A DNA stretch of 64,000 nt from Streptomyces sp. XD-27 (GCF_030553055.1 NZ_CP130713.1:248001-312000); one strand, 5' to 3'. Numbered from the stretch's first letter, positions 18,636 to 26,895 are shown. A program made the numbers and translations. The notes: generated by a model from the sequence alone, not told the origin.

Positions 18636-18693
18636 TTGACACGCGGCTCGGGCGGCGGATTGACTTCACCACAACCCGTACCGAATGTTCGGT
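18636..18693 (+). promoter_or_regulatory. promoter and TetR-type operator upstream of phenylacetate-CoA ligase
   Basis: Two -35-like hexamers are visible, TTGACA (18636-18641) and TTGACT (18660-18665). The second is 17 bases from GAATGT, a weak -10. Over that -10 lies a perfect inverted repeat ACCGAA-TG-TTCGGT (18680-18693). Short palindromes of the ACCG...CGGT kind are bound by TetR-family PaaR-like regulators of phenylacetate genes in actinomycetes. Placement over the -10 implies repression. The regulator is not in the window. Confidence 0.5.
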
Positions 18694-18742
18694 CGGCTCG
18701 TTGTACGGGGTGGAGTTGTCCGAGGCGGAGGTGAGGACACGC

Positions 18743-20089
18743 ATGAGCGACGGTGCGACCAGCACGGCGGGCGCGGCGGTGCGGCGCGGGCCGGCCCTCC
18801 CGGCGGCCCTCATGGACCCGGCGGAACTGATGTCCCGTGAGGAGCTGCGGGCGCTCCAGCTCGAGCGGCTGCAGGCCACTCTGCACCACGCGTACAAGCA
18901 TGTCGAGCTGTACCGGCGCAAGTTCGACGCGGCGGGTGTCACGCCGCGGGACTGCCGGTCGTTGGCGGACCTGGCCCGCTTCCCCTTCACCACCAAGGCG
19001 GATCTGCGCGACACCTACCCGTACGGCATGTTCGCGGTCCCCCTGGCCGACGTGCGGCGCCTCCACGCCTCCAGCGGCACCACGGGGCAGCCCACCGTCG
19101 TCGGCTACACCGAGCGCGACCTGTCCATGTGGGCCGATGTGGTCGCCCGGTCCATCCGGGCCGCGGGCGGCAGACCCGGCCACAAGGTGCACATCTCGTA
19201 CGGGTACGGCCTGTTCACCGGAGGGCTCGGCGCGCACTACGGGGCGGAGCGGGCCGGATGCACCGTGATCCCGGCCTCCGGCGGGATGACCGCCCGCCAG
19301 GTGCGGATCATCCAGGACTTCGAGCCCGAGATCATCATGGTCACCCCCTCGTACATGCTCACCCTCCTCGACGAGTTCGAGCGCCAGGGCATCGATCCGC
19401 GCGGCACGTCACTGCGGATCGGCATCTTCGGCGCCGAGCCGTGGACCGAGGAGATGCGCCGGGAGATCGAAACGCGCCTGGACCTCCACGCGGTGGACAT
19501 ATACGGCCTGTCGGAGGTCATCGGCCCCGGTGTGGCCCAGGAGTGCGTGGAGACCAAGGACGGGCCGCACATCTGGGAGGACCACTTCTATCCCGAGGTG
19601 GTGGACCCGGTCACCGACGAGGTGATGCCCGAAGGCGCCGGCGGGGAGCTGGTGTTCACGTCCCTCACCAAGGAGGCGATGCCGGTCATCCGCTACCGCA
19701 CCCGCGACCTCACCCGGCTGCTGCCCGGCACCGCCCGGCCCGCCTTCCGCCGCATGGAGCGGGTCACCGGCCGCTGCGACGACATGATCATCCTGCGCGG
19801 GGTGAACGTCTTCCCCAGTCAGGTCGAGGAGGTCGTGCTGCGTACGCCGGGCGTGGCCCCGCACTTCCAGCTGCTGCTCACCCGGCACGGCCGGACCGAC
19901 CGGATGACCGTCCGCGCCGAGGCCCGGGCCGGGACCGGTCCGGAGATACGAGAGGCCGCCGCGGAGGCCATCGGCAAGGGCCTCAAGGACGGGGTGGGCC
20001 TGACCGTCGAGGTGGAGATCGTGGAGCCGGAGACCCTGGAACGCTCGGTCGGCAAGATCCGCCGTGTCGTCGACCGACGCGGCGGTTGA
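18743..20089 (+). CDS. paaK: phenylacetate-CoA ligase
   Basis: A 448-residue AMP-forming ligase of the PaaK branch (usual length about 430-440). The ATG at 18743 follows GAGGTGAGG; the upstream open frame lacks codon bias. Motifs: P-loop RLHASSGTTGQPTVVGYT, the AMP-binding YGLSEVIGPGVAQEC, YRTRDLT and GRCDDMIILRGVNVFPSQVE hinge, and C-terminal lysine in ERSVGKIRRV. It activates phenylacetate to phenylacetyl-CoA in the cytosol, the first step of the paa pathway. The ring-oxidation genes (paaABCDE) are not adjacent, so this copy may act alone or on a related aryl acid. Confidence 0.9.
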   Translation: MSDGATSTAGAAVRRGPALPAALMDPAELMSREELRALQLERLQATLHHAYKHVELYRRKFDAAGVTPRDCRSLADLARFPFTTKADLRDTYPYGMFAVPLADVRRLHASSGTTGQPTVVGYTERDLSMWADVVARSIRAAGGRPGHKVHISYGYGLFTGGLGAHYGAERAGCTVIPASGGMTARQVRIIQDFEPEIIMVTPSYMLTLLDEFERQGIDPRGTSLRIGIFGAEPWTEEMRREIETRLDLHAVDIYGLSEVIGPGVAQECVETKDGPHIWEDHFYPEVVDPVTDEVMPEGAGGELVFTSLTKEAMPVIRYRTRDLTRLLPGTARPAFRRMERVTGRCDDMIILRGVNVFPSQVEEVVLRTPGVAPHFQLLLTRHGRTDRMTVRAEARAGTGPEIREAAAEAIGKGLKDGVGLTVEVEIVEPETLERSVGKIRRVVDRRGG

Positions 20090-20134
20090 TGCCTGCGAGC
20101 AGAGGTCCGGGCAGACGGCCGGGCGAGCCGGTGC

Positions 20135-21148
20135 TCAGTCGGTCCGGCGTTTGGCGCGGCTGGGCTGGACCCGTTTCGGCTCCCCCGGCATCTTCGGGTG
20201 CTCCGGCGGATACGGCAGGTCGCCCAGGCCGTGCTCCCGCTCGTCGCGGGCGGCCATCTCCAGCAGCCCGTCGAGCGCGTACGCGTGGTCGTCGATGTCC
20301 GCGTGGACGTCGCCGTGTTCGGCGAAGCGCCCGGGCATGGTCGCCAGGTCGAAGTCGGCCGGGACGGCCTCGTCCAGCTCCTCCCAGCGCAGCGGCGCGG
20401 AGACCTGGGCACGGGGGTGGGGCCGGACCGAGTAGGCCGAGGCGACCGTCCGGTCACGGGCGGTCTGGTTGTAGTCGACGAAGATCCGCTCGCCCCGCTC
20501 CTCCTTCCACCACTTGATCGTGACCTCCTCCGGCATCCGGCGCTCCAGCTCCCGGCCCAGCGCGATCGCGGCGCGCCGTACCTGGGTGAACGTCCAGCGC
20601 GGCTCGATGGGCACGAGGACGTGCAGGCCGCGGCCGCCGGAGGTCTTGGGCCAGCCGCGCAGCCCGAGGTCGGCCAGGACCGCGTGCAGTTCGTGGGCGG
20701 CACGCACGGCCTCCGGGTAACCGGTGCCCGGCTGCGGGTCCAGGTCGATGCGCAGCTCGTCGGGGTGGTCCAGCCGGCCGCTCCGTACCGGCCAGGGATG
20801 GAAGGTGAGGCAGCCCAGGTTGACGGCCCAGAGCACGGCGCCGAGGTCCGCCGGGCACAGCTCGTCGGCCTGGCGGCCGCTGGGGAAGGAGATGGTGGCC
20901 GTCCGCAGCCAGTCGGGGTGGTTCTTGGGGACGCGTTTCTGGAAGAACGACTCGCCGCCGACCCCGTCCGGATAGCGCTCCAGCGTGGTCGGGCGGTCGT
21001 GCAGGGCGCGGGTGATGCCGGGCTCGACGGCCTGGAAGTAGCGGGCGACGTCGAGCTTGGTGAAACCGCGCTCCGGGAAGTACACCTTGTCCGGATTGGA
21101 CAGCCGGATCGTGTGCCCGCCGGCGTCCAGTTCCACCGCTTCGCCCAT
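20135..21148 (-). CDS. ligD: LigD-type NHEJ polymerase (primase-polymerase domain protein)
   Basis: A 337-residue stand-alone polymerase domain of bacterial LigD, an archaeo-eukaryotic primase fold. Visible family marks: IRLSNPDKVYFPERGFTKLDVARYF at the N-terminus, GESFFQKRVPKNHPDW, catalytic aspartates in ELRIDLDPQPGTGY, TSGGRGLHVLVPI, and IFVDYNQTARDRTVASAYSVR. It adds nucleotides at broken ends during non-homologous end joining. An in-frame GTG three codons upstream is an alternative start. It is divergent from the ATP-dependent ligase (75-base gap), so the three LigD activities are split over separate genes; Ku is not in the window. Confidence 0.9.
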   Translation of the reverse strand: MGEAVELDAGGHTIRLSNPDKVYFPERGFTKLDVARYFQAVEPGITRALHDRPTTLERYPDGVGGESFFQKRVPKNHPDWLRTATISFPSGRQADELCPADLGAVLWAVNLGCLTFHPWPVRSGRLDHPDELRIDLDPQPGTGYPEAVRAAHELHAVLADLGLRGWPKTSGGRGLHVLVPIEPRWTFTQVRRAAIALGRELERRMPEEVTIKWWKEERGERIFVDYNQTARDRTVASAYSVRPHPRAQVSAPLRWEELDEAVPADFDLATMPGRFAEHGDVHADIDDHAYALDGLLEMAARDEREHGLGDLPYPPEHPKMPGEPKRVQPSRAKRRTD

Positions 21149-21223
21149 GTCAGTCACGTTAAGTCCCGCCTGGGGTGGCGCGCATATCGGGCGGAACCGG
21201 CCGGTGAGCGGCAGAATCGGGAC

Positions 21224-22315
21224 ATGGACCTGCCGGTCATGCCGCCGGTGAAGCCGATGCTGGCCCGCCCCGTGGCGAAGATCCCGCCTGGGATGCTGTA
21301 CGAGGCCAAGTGGGACGGCTTCCGGGCCATCGTGTACCGGGACGGCGCGGAGGTCGTCGTCGGCAGCAGGACCGGCAAGCCGCTGACGCGCTACTTCCCG
21401 GAACTGGTCGAGGCCTTCCTGGCGCAGTTGCCCGAGCGGTGCGTCATGGACGGCGAGATCGTGATCGCGCATGACGGCCGTCTGGACTTCGACCAGCTGA
21501 CCGAGCGGATCCACCCCGCCGACTCGCGGGTGCGGCTGCTGGCCGAACGGACCCCGGCCCGTTTCATCGCCTTCGACCTGCTGGCGCTCGGCGAGGAGTC
21601 ACTGCTCGCCACTCGGCAGGACGAGCGGCGGGCCGCGCTGGTCGAGGCGCTGGGCGGGGCGGTCCCACCGCTCCACGTGGCGCCCGCCACCACCGACGCC
21701 GAGCTGGCCCAGGAGTGGTTCGAACGCTTCGAGGGCGCGGGCCTGGACGGGGTCGTCGCCAAGCCGCTCGACGAGCCCTACCGGCCGGACGCCCGGGTGA
21801 TGTACAAGATCAAGCACTCCCGGACGGCGGACTGCGTGGTGGCGGGCTACCGCCACCACAAGTCCGGCCCGGTGGTCGGCTCCCTGCTGCTCGGGCTGTA
21901 CGACGCGGCGGGGCGGCTCCAGCACGTCGGGGTGTGCGCGGCGTTCCCCATGCGGCGGCGGCGCGAACTGGTCGAGGAGCTGGAACCGCTGCGGATGGCG
22001 TCGCCGGCGGGGCATCCGTGGGGCGCCTGGATGGACGAGGCCGCGCACGAGTCGGCCCGGCTGCCCGGGGCGCCCAGCCGCTGGTCGGGAGCGAAGGACC
22101 TGGCCGTGTGGGTGCCGCTGCGCTGCGAGCGGGTGTGCGAGGTGGCCTACGACCACATGCAGGGCGACCGGTTCCGGCACACCACGCAGTTCCGCCGCTG
22201 GCGGCCCGACCGCGACCCGCGCGGCTGCACGTATGCGCAACTGGAGGAGCCGGTCAGCTACGACCTCGACGCCGTGCTCAGCCCTGACGGCCCTGACCCG
22301 TCAGCGTCGTCATGA
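21224..22315 (+). CDS. ATP-dependent DNA ligase
   Basis: A 363-residue ATP-dependent ligase with an adenylation domain (motif I YEAKWDGFRAI, the Lys accepting AMP; motif III RFIAFDLLAL; motif IV GLDGVVAKPL; motif V MYKIKHSRTADCVVAGY) and an OB-fold domain. There is no DNA-binding N-terminal extension, so it resembles the compact LigC/LigD-ligase type. It starts at ATG 21224 after a weak GGGA. It is divergently paired with the LigD-type polymerase, supporting a role in end joining or base-excision repair. Its last 38 bases overlap the convergent TIM-barrel gene. Confidence 0.9.
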   Translation: MDLPVMPPVKPMLARPVAKIPPGMLYEAKWDGFRAIVYRDGAEVVVGSRTGKPLTRYFPELVEAFLAQLPERCVMDGEIVIAHDGRLDFDQLTERIHPADSRVRLLAERTPARFIAFDLLALGEESLLATRQDERRAALVEALGGAVPPLHVAPATTDAELAQEWFERFEGAGLDGVVAKPLDEPYRPDARVMYKIKHSRTADCVVAGYRHHKSGPVVGSLLLGLYDAAGRLQHVGVCAAFPMRRRRELVEELEPLRMASPAGHPWGAWMDEAAHESARLPGAPSRWSGAKDLAVWVPLRCERVCEVAYDHMQGDRFRHTTQFRRWRPDRDPRGCTYAQLEEPVSYDLDAVLSPDGPDPSASS

Positions 22316-22961
22316 CGTGGTCGAGCTGGCCGCGCAGCGACCCCCTGCGCGGGTCGAGGGAGCCGCTGAACGCGGCGGAGCCGATGGTGAACGCGTCCAC
22401 GCCCGCCGCGGCCAGCTCCTGGATCTGCCGGGTGCCGGAGATGCTTCCGGCCACGACGAGGCGCCCGGAGGTCGCGGCCCTGGCGGCGCGGACGAGGCTC
22501 AGCGGGTCCGCTTCGGTGGCCCGGTACGCCAGGAGGTCGACGCCGGCGCAGCCGGCGGCCTCGTGGCGGCGGCAGTCCTCGGCGATCCTGGCCGGTCCGC
22601 CCGCCAGGCGGGTGGGGTGTCCCAGCGGTTCCCCGGCGAAGGGGAGGTAGCCGATGGCGGTGCCGCGCAGCCGTTCCAGCGCCTCGGTGACCCAGGTGCC
22701 GCCCATGAGCCAGTCGACCCCCAGGTCGATGGCGGTGGCGACCGATGCCAGCGCCTGCTCCCGGTCGGTGCTGACGACCTCCAGGTGGCTGGTGGCGCCC
22801 AGCTCCTTGATGCGGGTGTGGAGCGCGGTGAGGGTGGCACGCTCGACACCGACGTCCTTGAATCCGATGTGGCGGACTCCGGCGTCGGCGACGGTGTCCA
22901 GCACGTGCAGGCAGTCGCGGACGGTCCGGTCGTCGCGGGTGAGCATGAAGATGAAGTCCAT
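22278..22961 (-). CDS. HisA/HisF-like TIM-barrel protein in a sugar-acid catabolic operon
   Basis: A 227-residue (beta/alpha)8 protein: strand-like starts at MDFIFMLTRDD, VRHIGFKDVGV, VDWLMGGTWV, IGYLPFAGEP, VDLLAYRA, and phosphate-binding GRLVVAGSISGTRQIQEL and GVDAFTIGSAAF near the C-terminus. The last two match the phosphate loops of HisA/HisF-like barrels, so the substrate is probably phosphorylated. It starts 16 bases after the PdxA-like gene and is the third gene of the operon. The reaction is not known to me; an isomerase or aldolase acting on the C3/C4 products would fit. Confidence 0.65.
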   Translation of the reverse strand: MDFIFMLTRDDRTVRDCLHVLDTVADAGVRHIGFKDVGVERATLTALHTRIKELGATSHLEVVSTDREQALASVATAIDLGVDWLMGGTWVTEALERLRGTAIGYLPFAGEPLGHPTRLAGGPARIAEDCRRHEAAGCAGVDLLAYRATEADPLSLVRAARAATSGRLVVAGSISGTRQIQELAAAGVDAFTIGSAAFSGSLDPRRGSLRGQLDHVMTTLTGQGRQG

Positions 22962-22977
22962 GGCGGGCCTTCGCGGT

Positions 22978-23964
22978 TCAGGGGCGGGGCGCCGGCGCGG
23001 TGAGGCGGGCGGCGTGGCGGAGGGCGGTGAGCAGGGGGGTGTGGTCGGCGATGCCGCGTCCCGCGATGTCGAAGGCGGTTCCGTGGTCGACGCTGGTGCG
23101 GACGAAGGGCAGGCCGAGGGTGATGTTGACGCCGTGGGCGAGGCCGGCGTATTTGACGGGGATCAGCCCCTGGTCGTGGTACTGCGCCACGACGACGTCG
23201 AACTCCCCTTGGCGGGCGGCAAGGAAGACGGTGTCCGCGGGCCAGGGCCCGCTCGCGTCGATGCCCTCGGCCCGCGCGGCGCGCACGGCCGGCGCGAGGA
23301 TGTCGCGCTCCTCGCCGCCGAAGAGGCCGTTCTCTCCCGCGTGGGGGTTGACCGCGGCGACGGCGATCCGGGGGCCCGTACCGTCCGCCCGGGGCAGGGT
23401 GCGGTGGGCGAGCCGGATCGTCTCCAGTTCGCGATCGGTGGTGAGGGCGTCGAGAGCGGTGCGCAGTGACTGGTGGACGGTCACCAGGACCACCCGCAGT
23501 TCGTCGTTGGCCATCATCATGGCGTACGTACCGGTGCCGGAGAGCTCGGCCAGGATCTCGGTGTGGCCGGGGTGGGGCACTCCGGCCGCGCGCAGCGCCT
23601 CCTTGTTGAGGGGGGCGGTGGTCAGCGCGCGGACCTCACCGGCGAGGGCCAGTTCGACGCCGCGCCGGACGTAGTCGTACGAGGCGCGGCCGGCGCGCGG
23701 GTCGACGGTTCCGACGGGCAGGTCCTCAGGGAGCGCGGGCCCGTCGAGCACCTCCAGGGTCCCGGGCGCCGCGCGCGCGTCGGCGACGGTGGCGATCCGC
23801 CGGACGGTCAGCGGCAGCTCCAGCCGGCGGCAGGTGCGGGCGAGGAGGCCGGGGTCGCCGATGACGACGAAGGGCACCGTGCGGCCCGGGTCGGCGCATG
23901 CCTTGGCCGTGATCTCCGGGCCGATGCCGCAGGGGTCGCCCATGGTGACGGCGACGGGCTTCAT
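22978..23964 (-). CDS. pdxA2: PdxA2-family 4-phospho-sugar-acid dehydrogenase
   Basis: A 328-residue NAD-dependent oxidative decarboxylase of the PdxA family. Family marks: AVTMGDPCGIGPEI at the start, LTTAPLNKEAL, metal ligand GHTEILAEL, the second His in QYHDQGLIPVKY and the third in TSVDHGTAFDIAG. Canonical PdxA oxidises 4-phosphohydroxy-threonine in vitamin B6 synthesis. PdxA2 proteins encoded beside DUF1537 kinases instead convert 4-phospho-D-threonate or -erythronate to dihydroxyacetone phosphate. The kinase neighbour makes the catabolic role much more likely here. Confidence 0.85.
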   Translation of the reverse strand: MKPVAVTMGDPCGIGPEITAKACADPGRTVPFVVIGDPGLLARTCRRLELPLTVRRIATVADARAAPGTLEVLDGPALPEDLPVGTVDPRAGRASYDYVRRGVELALAGEVRALTTAPLNKEALRAAGVPHPGHTEILAELSGTGTYAMMMANDELRVVLVTVHQSLRTALDALTTDRELETIRLAHRTLPRADGTGPRIAVAAVNPHAGENGLFGGEERDILAPAVRAARAEGIDASGPWPADTVFLAARQGEFDVVVAQYHDQGLIPVKYAGLAHGVNITLGLPFVRTSVDHGTAFDIAGRGIADHTPLLTALRHAARLTAPAPRP

Positions 23965-25237
23965 ATGCGATCTCCTCGGGGTACGGGTGGGTGAGCAGCC
24001 TGCACAGGCGCAGCAGCGTGTCCTCGTCGCCGAAGCCGCCCGCCTTGATGAGCACGGGGCAGCCGGGGGTGTTGAGCGGGAGGGCGCGGGCGATGCCGGG
24101 CTCGGGTTCGTCGACGAGTTCGAGGGCGGCGACGCGCAGGGCGTCGAGTACGGCGCGGGCGGTCTCGCCGCCGGTGAGGACGAGGCCGTCCACGGCGCCC
24201 TCGGTGACCAGGGGGCGGACTGCCGCGGCGAGGCGCTCGGCGAGCGGGGCGTCCCCGCCGGGGGCGGTGCGCCGGTCGGGGGTGCTCAGGGTGCGGACGG
24301 GGTGGGCCAGGGCCCGCAGGGCGGCGGCCGTCGCGAGGGCTCCGTCACCGGCCGTGCCGGCGGCCCCGGGGGCGCCGGCGCCATCGGTTCCATGGGCCGC
24401 CTGCGCGGGGCCGCGGCCGTGCCGCTCGGCGGAGCCGGTGGGGAGGACGGTGCCGCCGACGCCCTCCGTCGCGCCGAGCCGGGCGAGTTGGCCGCGGGAG
24501 ACGGGGTTGGCGCTGCCGACGACGACCAGGGGCCGCCGGGCCGCCGGAACCGGGGGTGGCGACGAGGGACGGGAGGCGGCGCAGCGGCGGGCGAGGGCCG
24601 CGGCCAGGCCCGGCGAGCCGACCCACAGCACGTCCTCCGGACGGGGCACCGCGGCCACCACCCGGTCCAGGTCGCGGTCGGAGCGCGCCGGGCACAGCAG
24701 CGTGCGGCCCTCGGCGACGAGTTCCGGCAGCAACGCGGTCCGCTCGGCCGGGACCGCGGTGAGGCCGGGGACGAGGGCGGCGAGGTCGGAGCAGCGGGCG
24801 GGGTGCGCGGGATCGTCCGCGTACCCGGTGCGGTGGACCGGTATGCCGTGCAGCAGTTGGACGGTGCCCTCGGTGGTGCGGCCCTCGCCGGGGAAGGCGG
24901 GGGCGATGATGACGGCGCGGCGGCCGGAGCCGCTCCGGGCGGCGGCGATCTCGGCCGCCAGATGGCCGCGGAGTGTGGAGTCGACGGTCTTCAGCAGGAT
25001 GTCGCCGAGGCCGAGCCCGGCGGCCAGGGTGCGGGCGGCCCGCAGGGTCCGCTCGGCGGCGGCGCCGGGCCCCATCCGCCGGGTGTCGAGGTCGACGGCG
25101 GTCACGCCGGGCGCGGTGGGCGGGGTCGCGGGCGGGGCGAGCAGGACGCGGGCGGGGTGGCCCGCGCGCAGGAAGGGCGCGGCACCGTCACCCGCGCTGG
25201 TGAGGTCGTCGGCGAGTACGGCGATACGCCTGGGCAC
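23726..25237 (-). CDS. DUF1537 four-carbon acid sugar kinase (3' end probably frameshifted)
   Basis: The real kinase covers 25237 to about 23961. It begins RRIAVLADDLTSAGDGAAPF, the sugar-binding loop of OtnK/DtnK kinases, and ends with the ATP-binding C-domain: DGLVLTGGETARAVLDAL and GCPVLIKAGGFGDEDTLLR. It phosphorylates D-threonate, D-erythronate or a similar four-carbon acid at O4. After LTHPYPEE the frame runs on for about 235 bases through pdxA in a frame without coding bias. If one C were restored at 23978-23991 the gene would end at a TGA inside ATGA, overlapping the pdxA2 start by 4 bases, the usual operon join. Confidence 0.8.
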   Translation of the reverse strand: MPRRIAVLADDLTSAGDGAAPFLRAGHPARVLLAPPATPPTAPGVTAVDLDTRRMGPGAAAERTLRAARTLAAGLGLGDILLKTVDSTLRGHLAAEIAAARSGSGRRAVIIAPAFPGEGRTTEGTVQLLHGIPVHRTGYADDPAHPARCSDLAALVPGLTAVPAERTALLPELVAEGRTLLCPARSDRDLDRVVAAVPRPEDVLWVGSPGLAAALARRCAASRPSSPPPVPAARRPLVVVGSANPVSRGQLARLGATEGVGGTVLPTGSAERHGRGPAQAAHGTDGAGAPGAAGTAGDGALATAAALRALAHPVRTLSTPDRRTAPGGDAPLAERLAAAVRPLVTEGAVDGLVLTGGETARAVLDALRVAALELVDEPEPGIARALPLNTPGCPVLIKAGGFGDEDTLLRLCRLLTHPYPEEIAYEARRRHHGRPLRHRPGDHGQGMRRPGPHGALRRHRRPRPPRPHLPPAGAAADRPADRHRRRRARGARDPGGARRARAP

Positions 25238-25333
25238 GCTGCTCCGTTCACAGGTGGTGGATCGGCCGGGGGTGGCGGATCAACGTTGTCGCAGGTGCCG
25301 GGGTGGGGACAAGCGAATGTTCCTCACGCTCGC

Positions 25334-25350
25334 TGTGAGAAAATCTCACA
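25334..25350. promoter_or_regulatory. LysR-type operator between divergent kinase operon and regulator
   Basis: TGTGAG-AAAAT-CTCACA is a perfect 6-bp inverted repeat containing the T-N11-A pattern bound by LysR proteins. It ends on the first base of the regulator's ATG and lies about 97 bases upstream of the divergent kinase start. This is the expected position for activation of the catabolic operon, and binding there would also block the regulator's own expression. Confidence 0.65.
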
Positions 25351-26558
25351 TGCCCCGAAGCGATCTGCCGCCGCTGAACTCACTGCTCCCGTTCGAGGCC
25401 GTGGTGCGGCACGGCAGTGTGACGCGGGCGGCGCGGGAGCTGCATCTGACGCATGGCGCCGTGAGCCGGCAGATCCAGCACCTGGAACGCGCCCTGGGGA
25501 CCCGGCTGTTCGAGCGGACGGCGCGTGCGATGGTGCCGACAGCGGCCGCCGTGCGCCTGGCCGACGTGGTACGGGACGCCTTCGACCAGATCGGTGCGGC
25601 GGCGCGGCAGGTGGCGCGGGGCGGGGAGGCGGGGCCGCTGGCCCTGTCGTACGAGCCGACGCTGCTGATGCGCTGGCTGATCCCGCGGTTGCCCGGACTC
25701 GCCGGTCTGGAGCCGTCGTTGGCCCTGCACCTGTCGGCGGGCGGCGGCCCGGTGTCCTTCGCCCGGGACGGCGTCGACGCGGCCATCAGGCGCGAGGACT
25801 TCGCCGTTCCCGAGGGGGTCGGCCGGACGCCGCTGTTCGACGAGTACATCGGCCCCGTCTGCCGTCCGGGCCTGGCCGCCGGTCTGACCGATCCCGCGCG
25901 GCTGTCCGGCGTCACGTTGTTGCACACCCGCACCCGTCCGGGGGCGTGGCCTGAGTGGCTGCGGCTGACCGGCGCCGCGGTCGAGGCGGCCGGTGAGCAG
26001 ACCTTCGAGCACTTCTACCTGTCGCTCCAGGCCGCCGTCGCCGGACTGGGTGTCGCGATCGGCCCGTACGCGCTGGTCCAGGACGATCTGGCGCGCGGTC
26101 AGCTTGTGGCGCCGTTCGGCTTCGTCGCGGACGGCACCTGCTACCAGTTGCTCACCGCCCGGCCACTCGGGCACGACGCGCGGCTCGTCCGGCTGGTGGA
26201 GTGGCTGCGTACGCACACCGCCCGGTTGACGCCGGCCGCCGAGGCGCAGGCCGCTCCCCGAATGCCGCTACCCGTACAGACCCCGGCACTGGCGCATGTG
26301 CTCCGGGCTGAGCCGCCGTCCCGCCAGATCGCACAGCGAGCCCGACCCCGCGTTCCCTCCGGGGCGCGGCAGCCATTGGTCGGGGACGAAGGCACCCGGC
26401 AGGCCCCCGCCCGGCACCCCGGCGCCCGGCAGGTCGCCGGCCCGCGGCCGCCTGCGCGCGGGCGGCGGCGACTGGGGCCGGTTGGCGCCGATCTCCGGCG
26501 CCGACGGCCGGGGCCGGGGGACGCCGCCCGGCGCGGACGGCTGTGCGGTGTGCCGTGA
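25350..26558 (+). CDS. LysR-family transcriptional regulator
   Basis: A winged-helix domain (LPPLNSLLPFEAVVRHGSVTRAARELHLTHGAVSRQIQHLE) is followed by an effector domain ending near residue 295 (LVRLVEWLRTHTARL), the normal family end. The opening is like GcvA-type LysR members. It is divergent from the DUF1537-PdxA2 operon, so it very likely controls that operon in response to a sugar acid. The frame continues for about 100 extra residues with poor codon bias, antisense to the lipoprotein gene; this tail is probably not functional. An alternative ATG lies at 25318. Confidence 0.85.
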   Translation: MPRSDLPPLNSLLPFEAVVRHGSVTRAARELHLTHGAVSRQIQHLERALGTRLFERTARAMVPTAAAVRLADVVRDAFDQIGAAARQVARGGEAGPLALSYEPTLLMRWLIPRLPGLAGLEPSLALHLSAGGGPVSFARDGVDAAIRREDFAVPEGVGRTPLFDEYIGPVCRPGLAAGLTDPARLSGVTLLHTRTRPGAWPEWLRLTGAAVEAAGEQTFEHFYLSLQAAVAGLGVAIGPYALVQDDLARGQLVAPFGFVADGTCYQLLTARPLGHDARLVRLVEWLRTHTARLTPAAEAQAAPRMPLPVQTPALAHVLRAEPPSRQIAQRARPRVPSGARQPLVGDEGTRQAPARHPGARQVAGPRPPARGRRRLGPVGADLRRRRPGPGDAARRGRLCGVP

Positions 26559-26780
26559 TGCCACGTCGCGGTTCTTGTCCCGGTGGCCCGTCCCCGCGGG
26601 GATCCGGCCCGCCCGCCCGGGCGCCTCGGTCGGGCGCGGGGACGCCGCGGTCGCGCGCGGAGCGGCCGCGGCCGGTGTGGCGTTGCTCGCGGCGCGGTCC
26701 GGCGAGACGACGAGGCATCCGGCGAGCCCCGGCAGCAGTCCGAGCAGGGGGTAGAGCAGCAGTTGGTGACGCATGCGCAT
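26268..26780 (-). CDS. putative secreted lipoprotein, proline-rich
   Basis: A 170-residue protein starting MRMRHQLLLYPLLGLLPGLAGC, a lipoprotein signal with lipobox LAGC. A long Pro/Ala/Arg-rich, disordered stretch follows, and then a compact C-terminal patch GNAGSGSLCDLAGRRLSPEHMRQCRGLYG with two cysteines that could form a disulphide outside the cell. I do not recognise the family. The 3' end is overlapped by the read-through tail of the convergent LysR frame; codon bias favours this strand. Confidence 0.6.
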   Translation of the reverse strand: MRMRHQLLLYPLLGLLPGLAGCLVVSPDRAASNATPAAAAPRATAASPRPTEAPGRAGRIPAGTGHRDKNRDVASRHTAQPSAPGGVPRPRPSAPEIGANRPQSPPPARRRPRAGDLPGAGVPGGGLPGAFVPDQWLPRPGGNAGSGSLCDLAGRRLSPEHMRQCRGLYG

Positions 26781-26895
26781 ACCGTCCCGCACGCCGCGGG
26801 CCCAGGCGCGCGACGGCGCCGCGAGACCACCTGAACGACGGACCTCGCGCCGCGCCGTGATGACCGGGCCCGCGGCAGCCGGGCACCGGATGGGG

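Noticed and set aside
22978..23964. Vitamin B6 biosynthetic PdxA
   Set aside because: The neighbouring DUF1537 kinase and LysR regulator indicate the PdxA2 catabolic role, and Streptomyces generally makes B6 by the PdxS/PdxT route.
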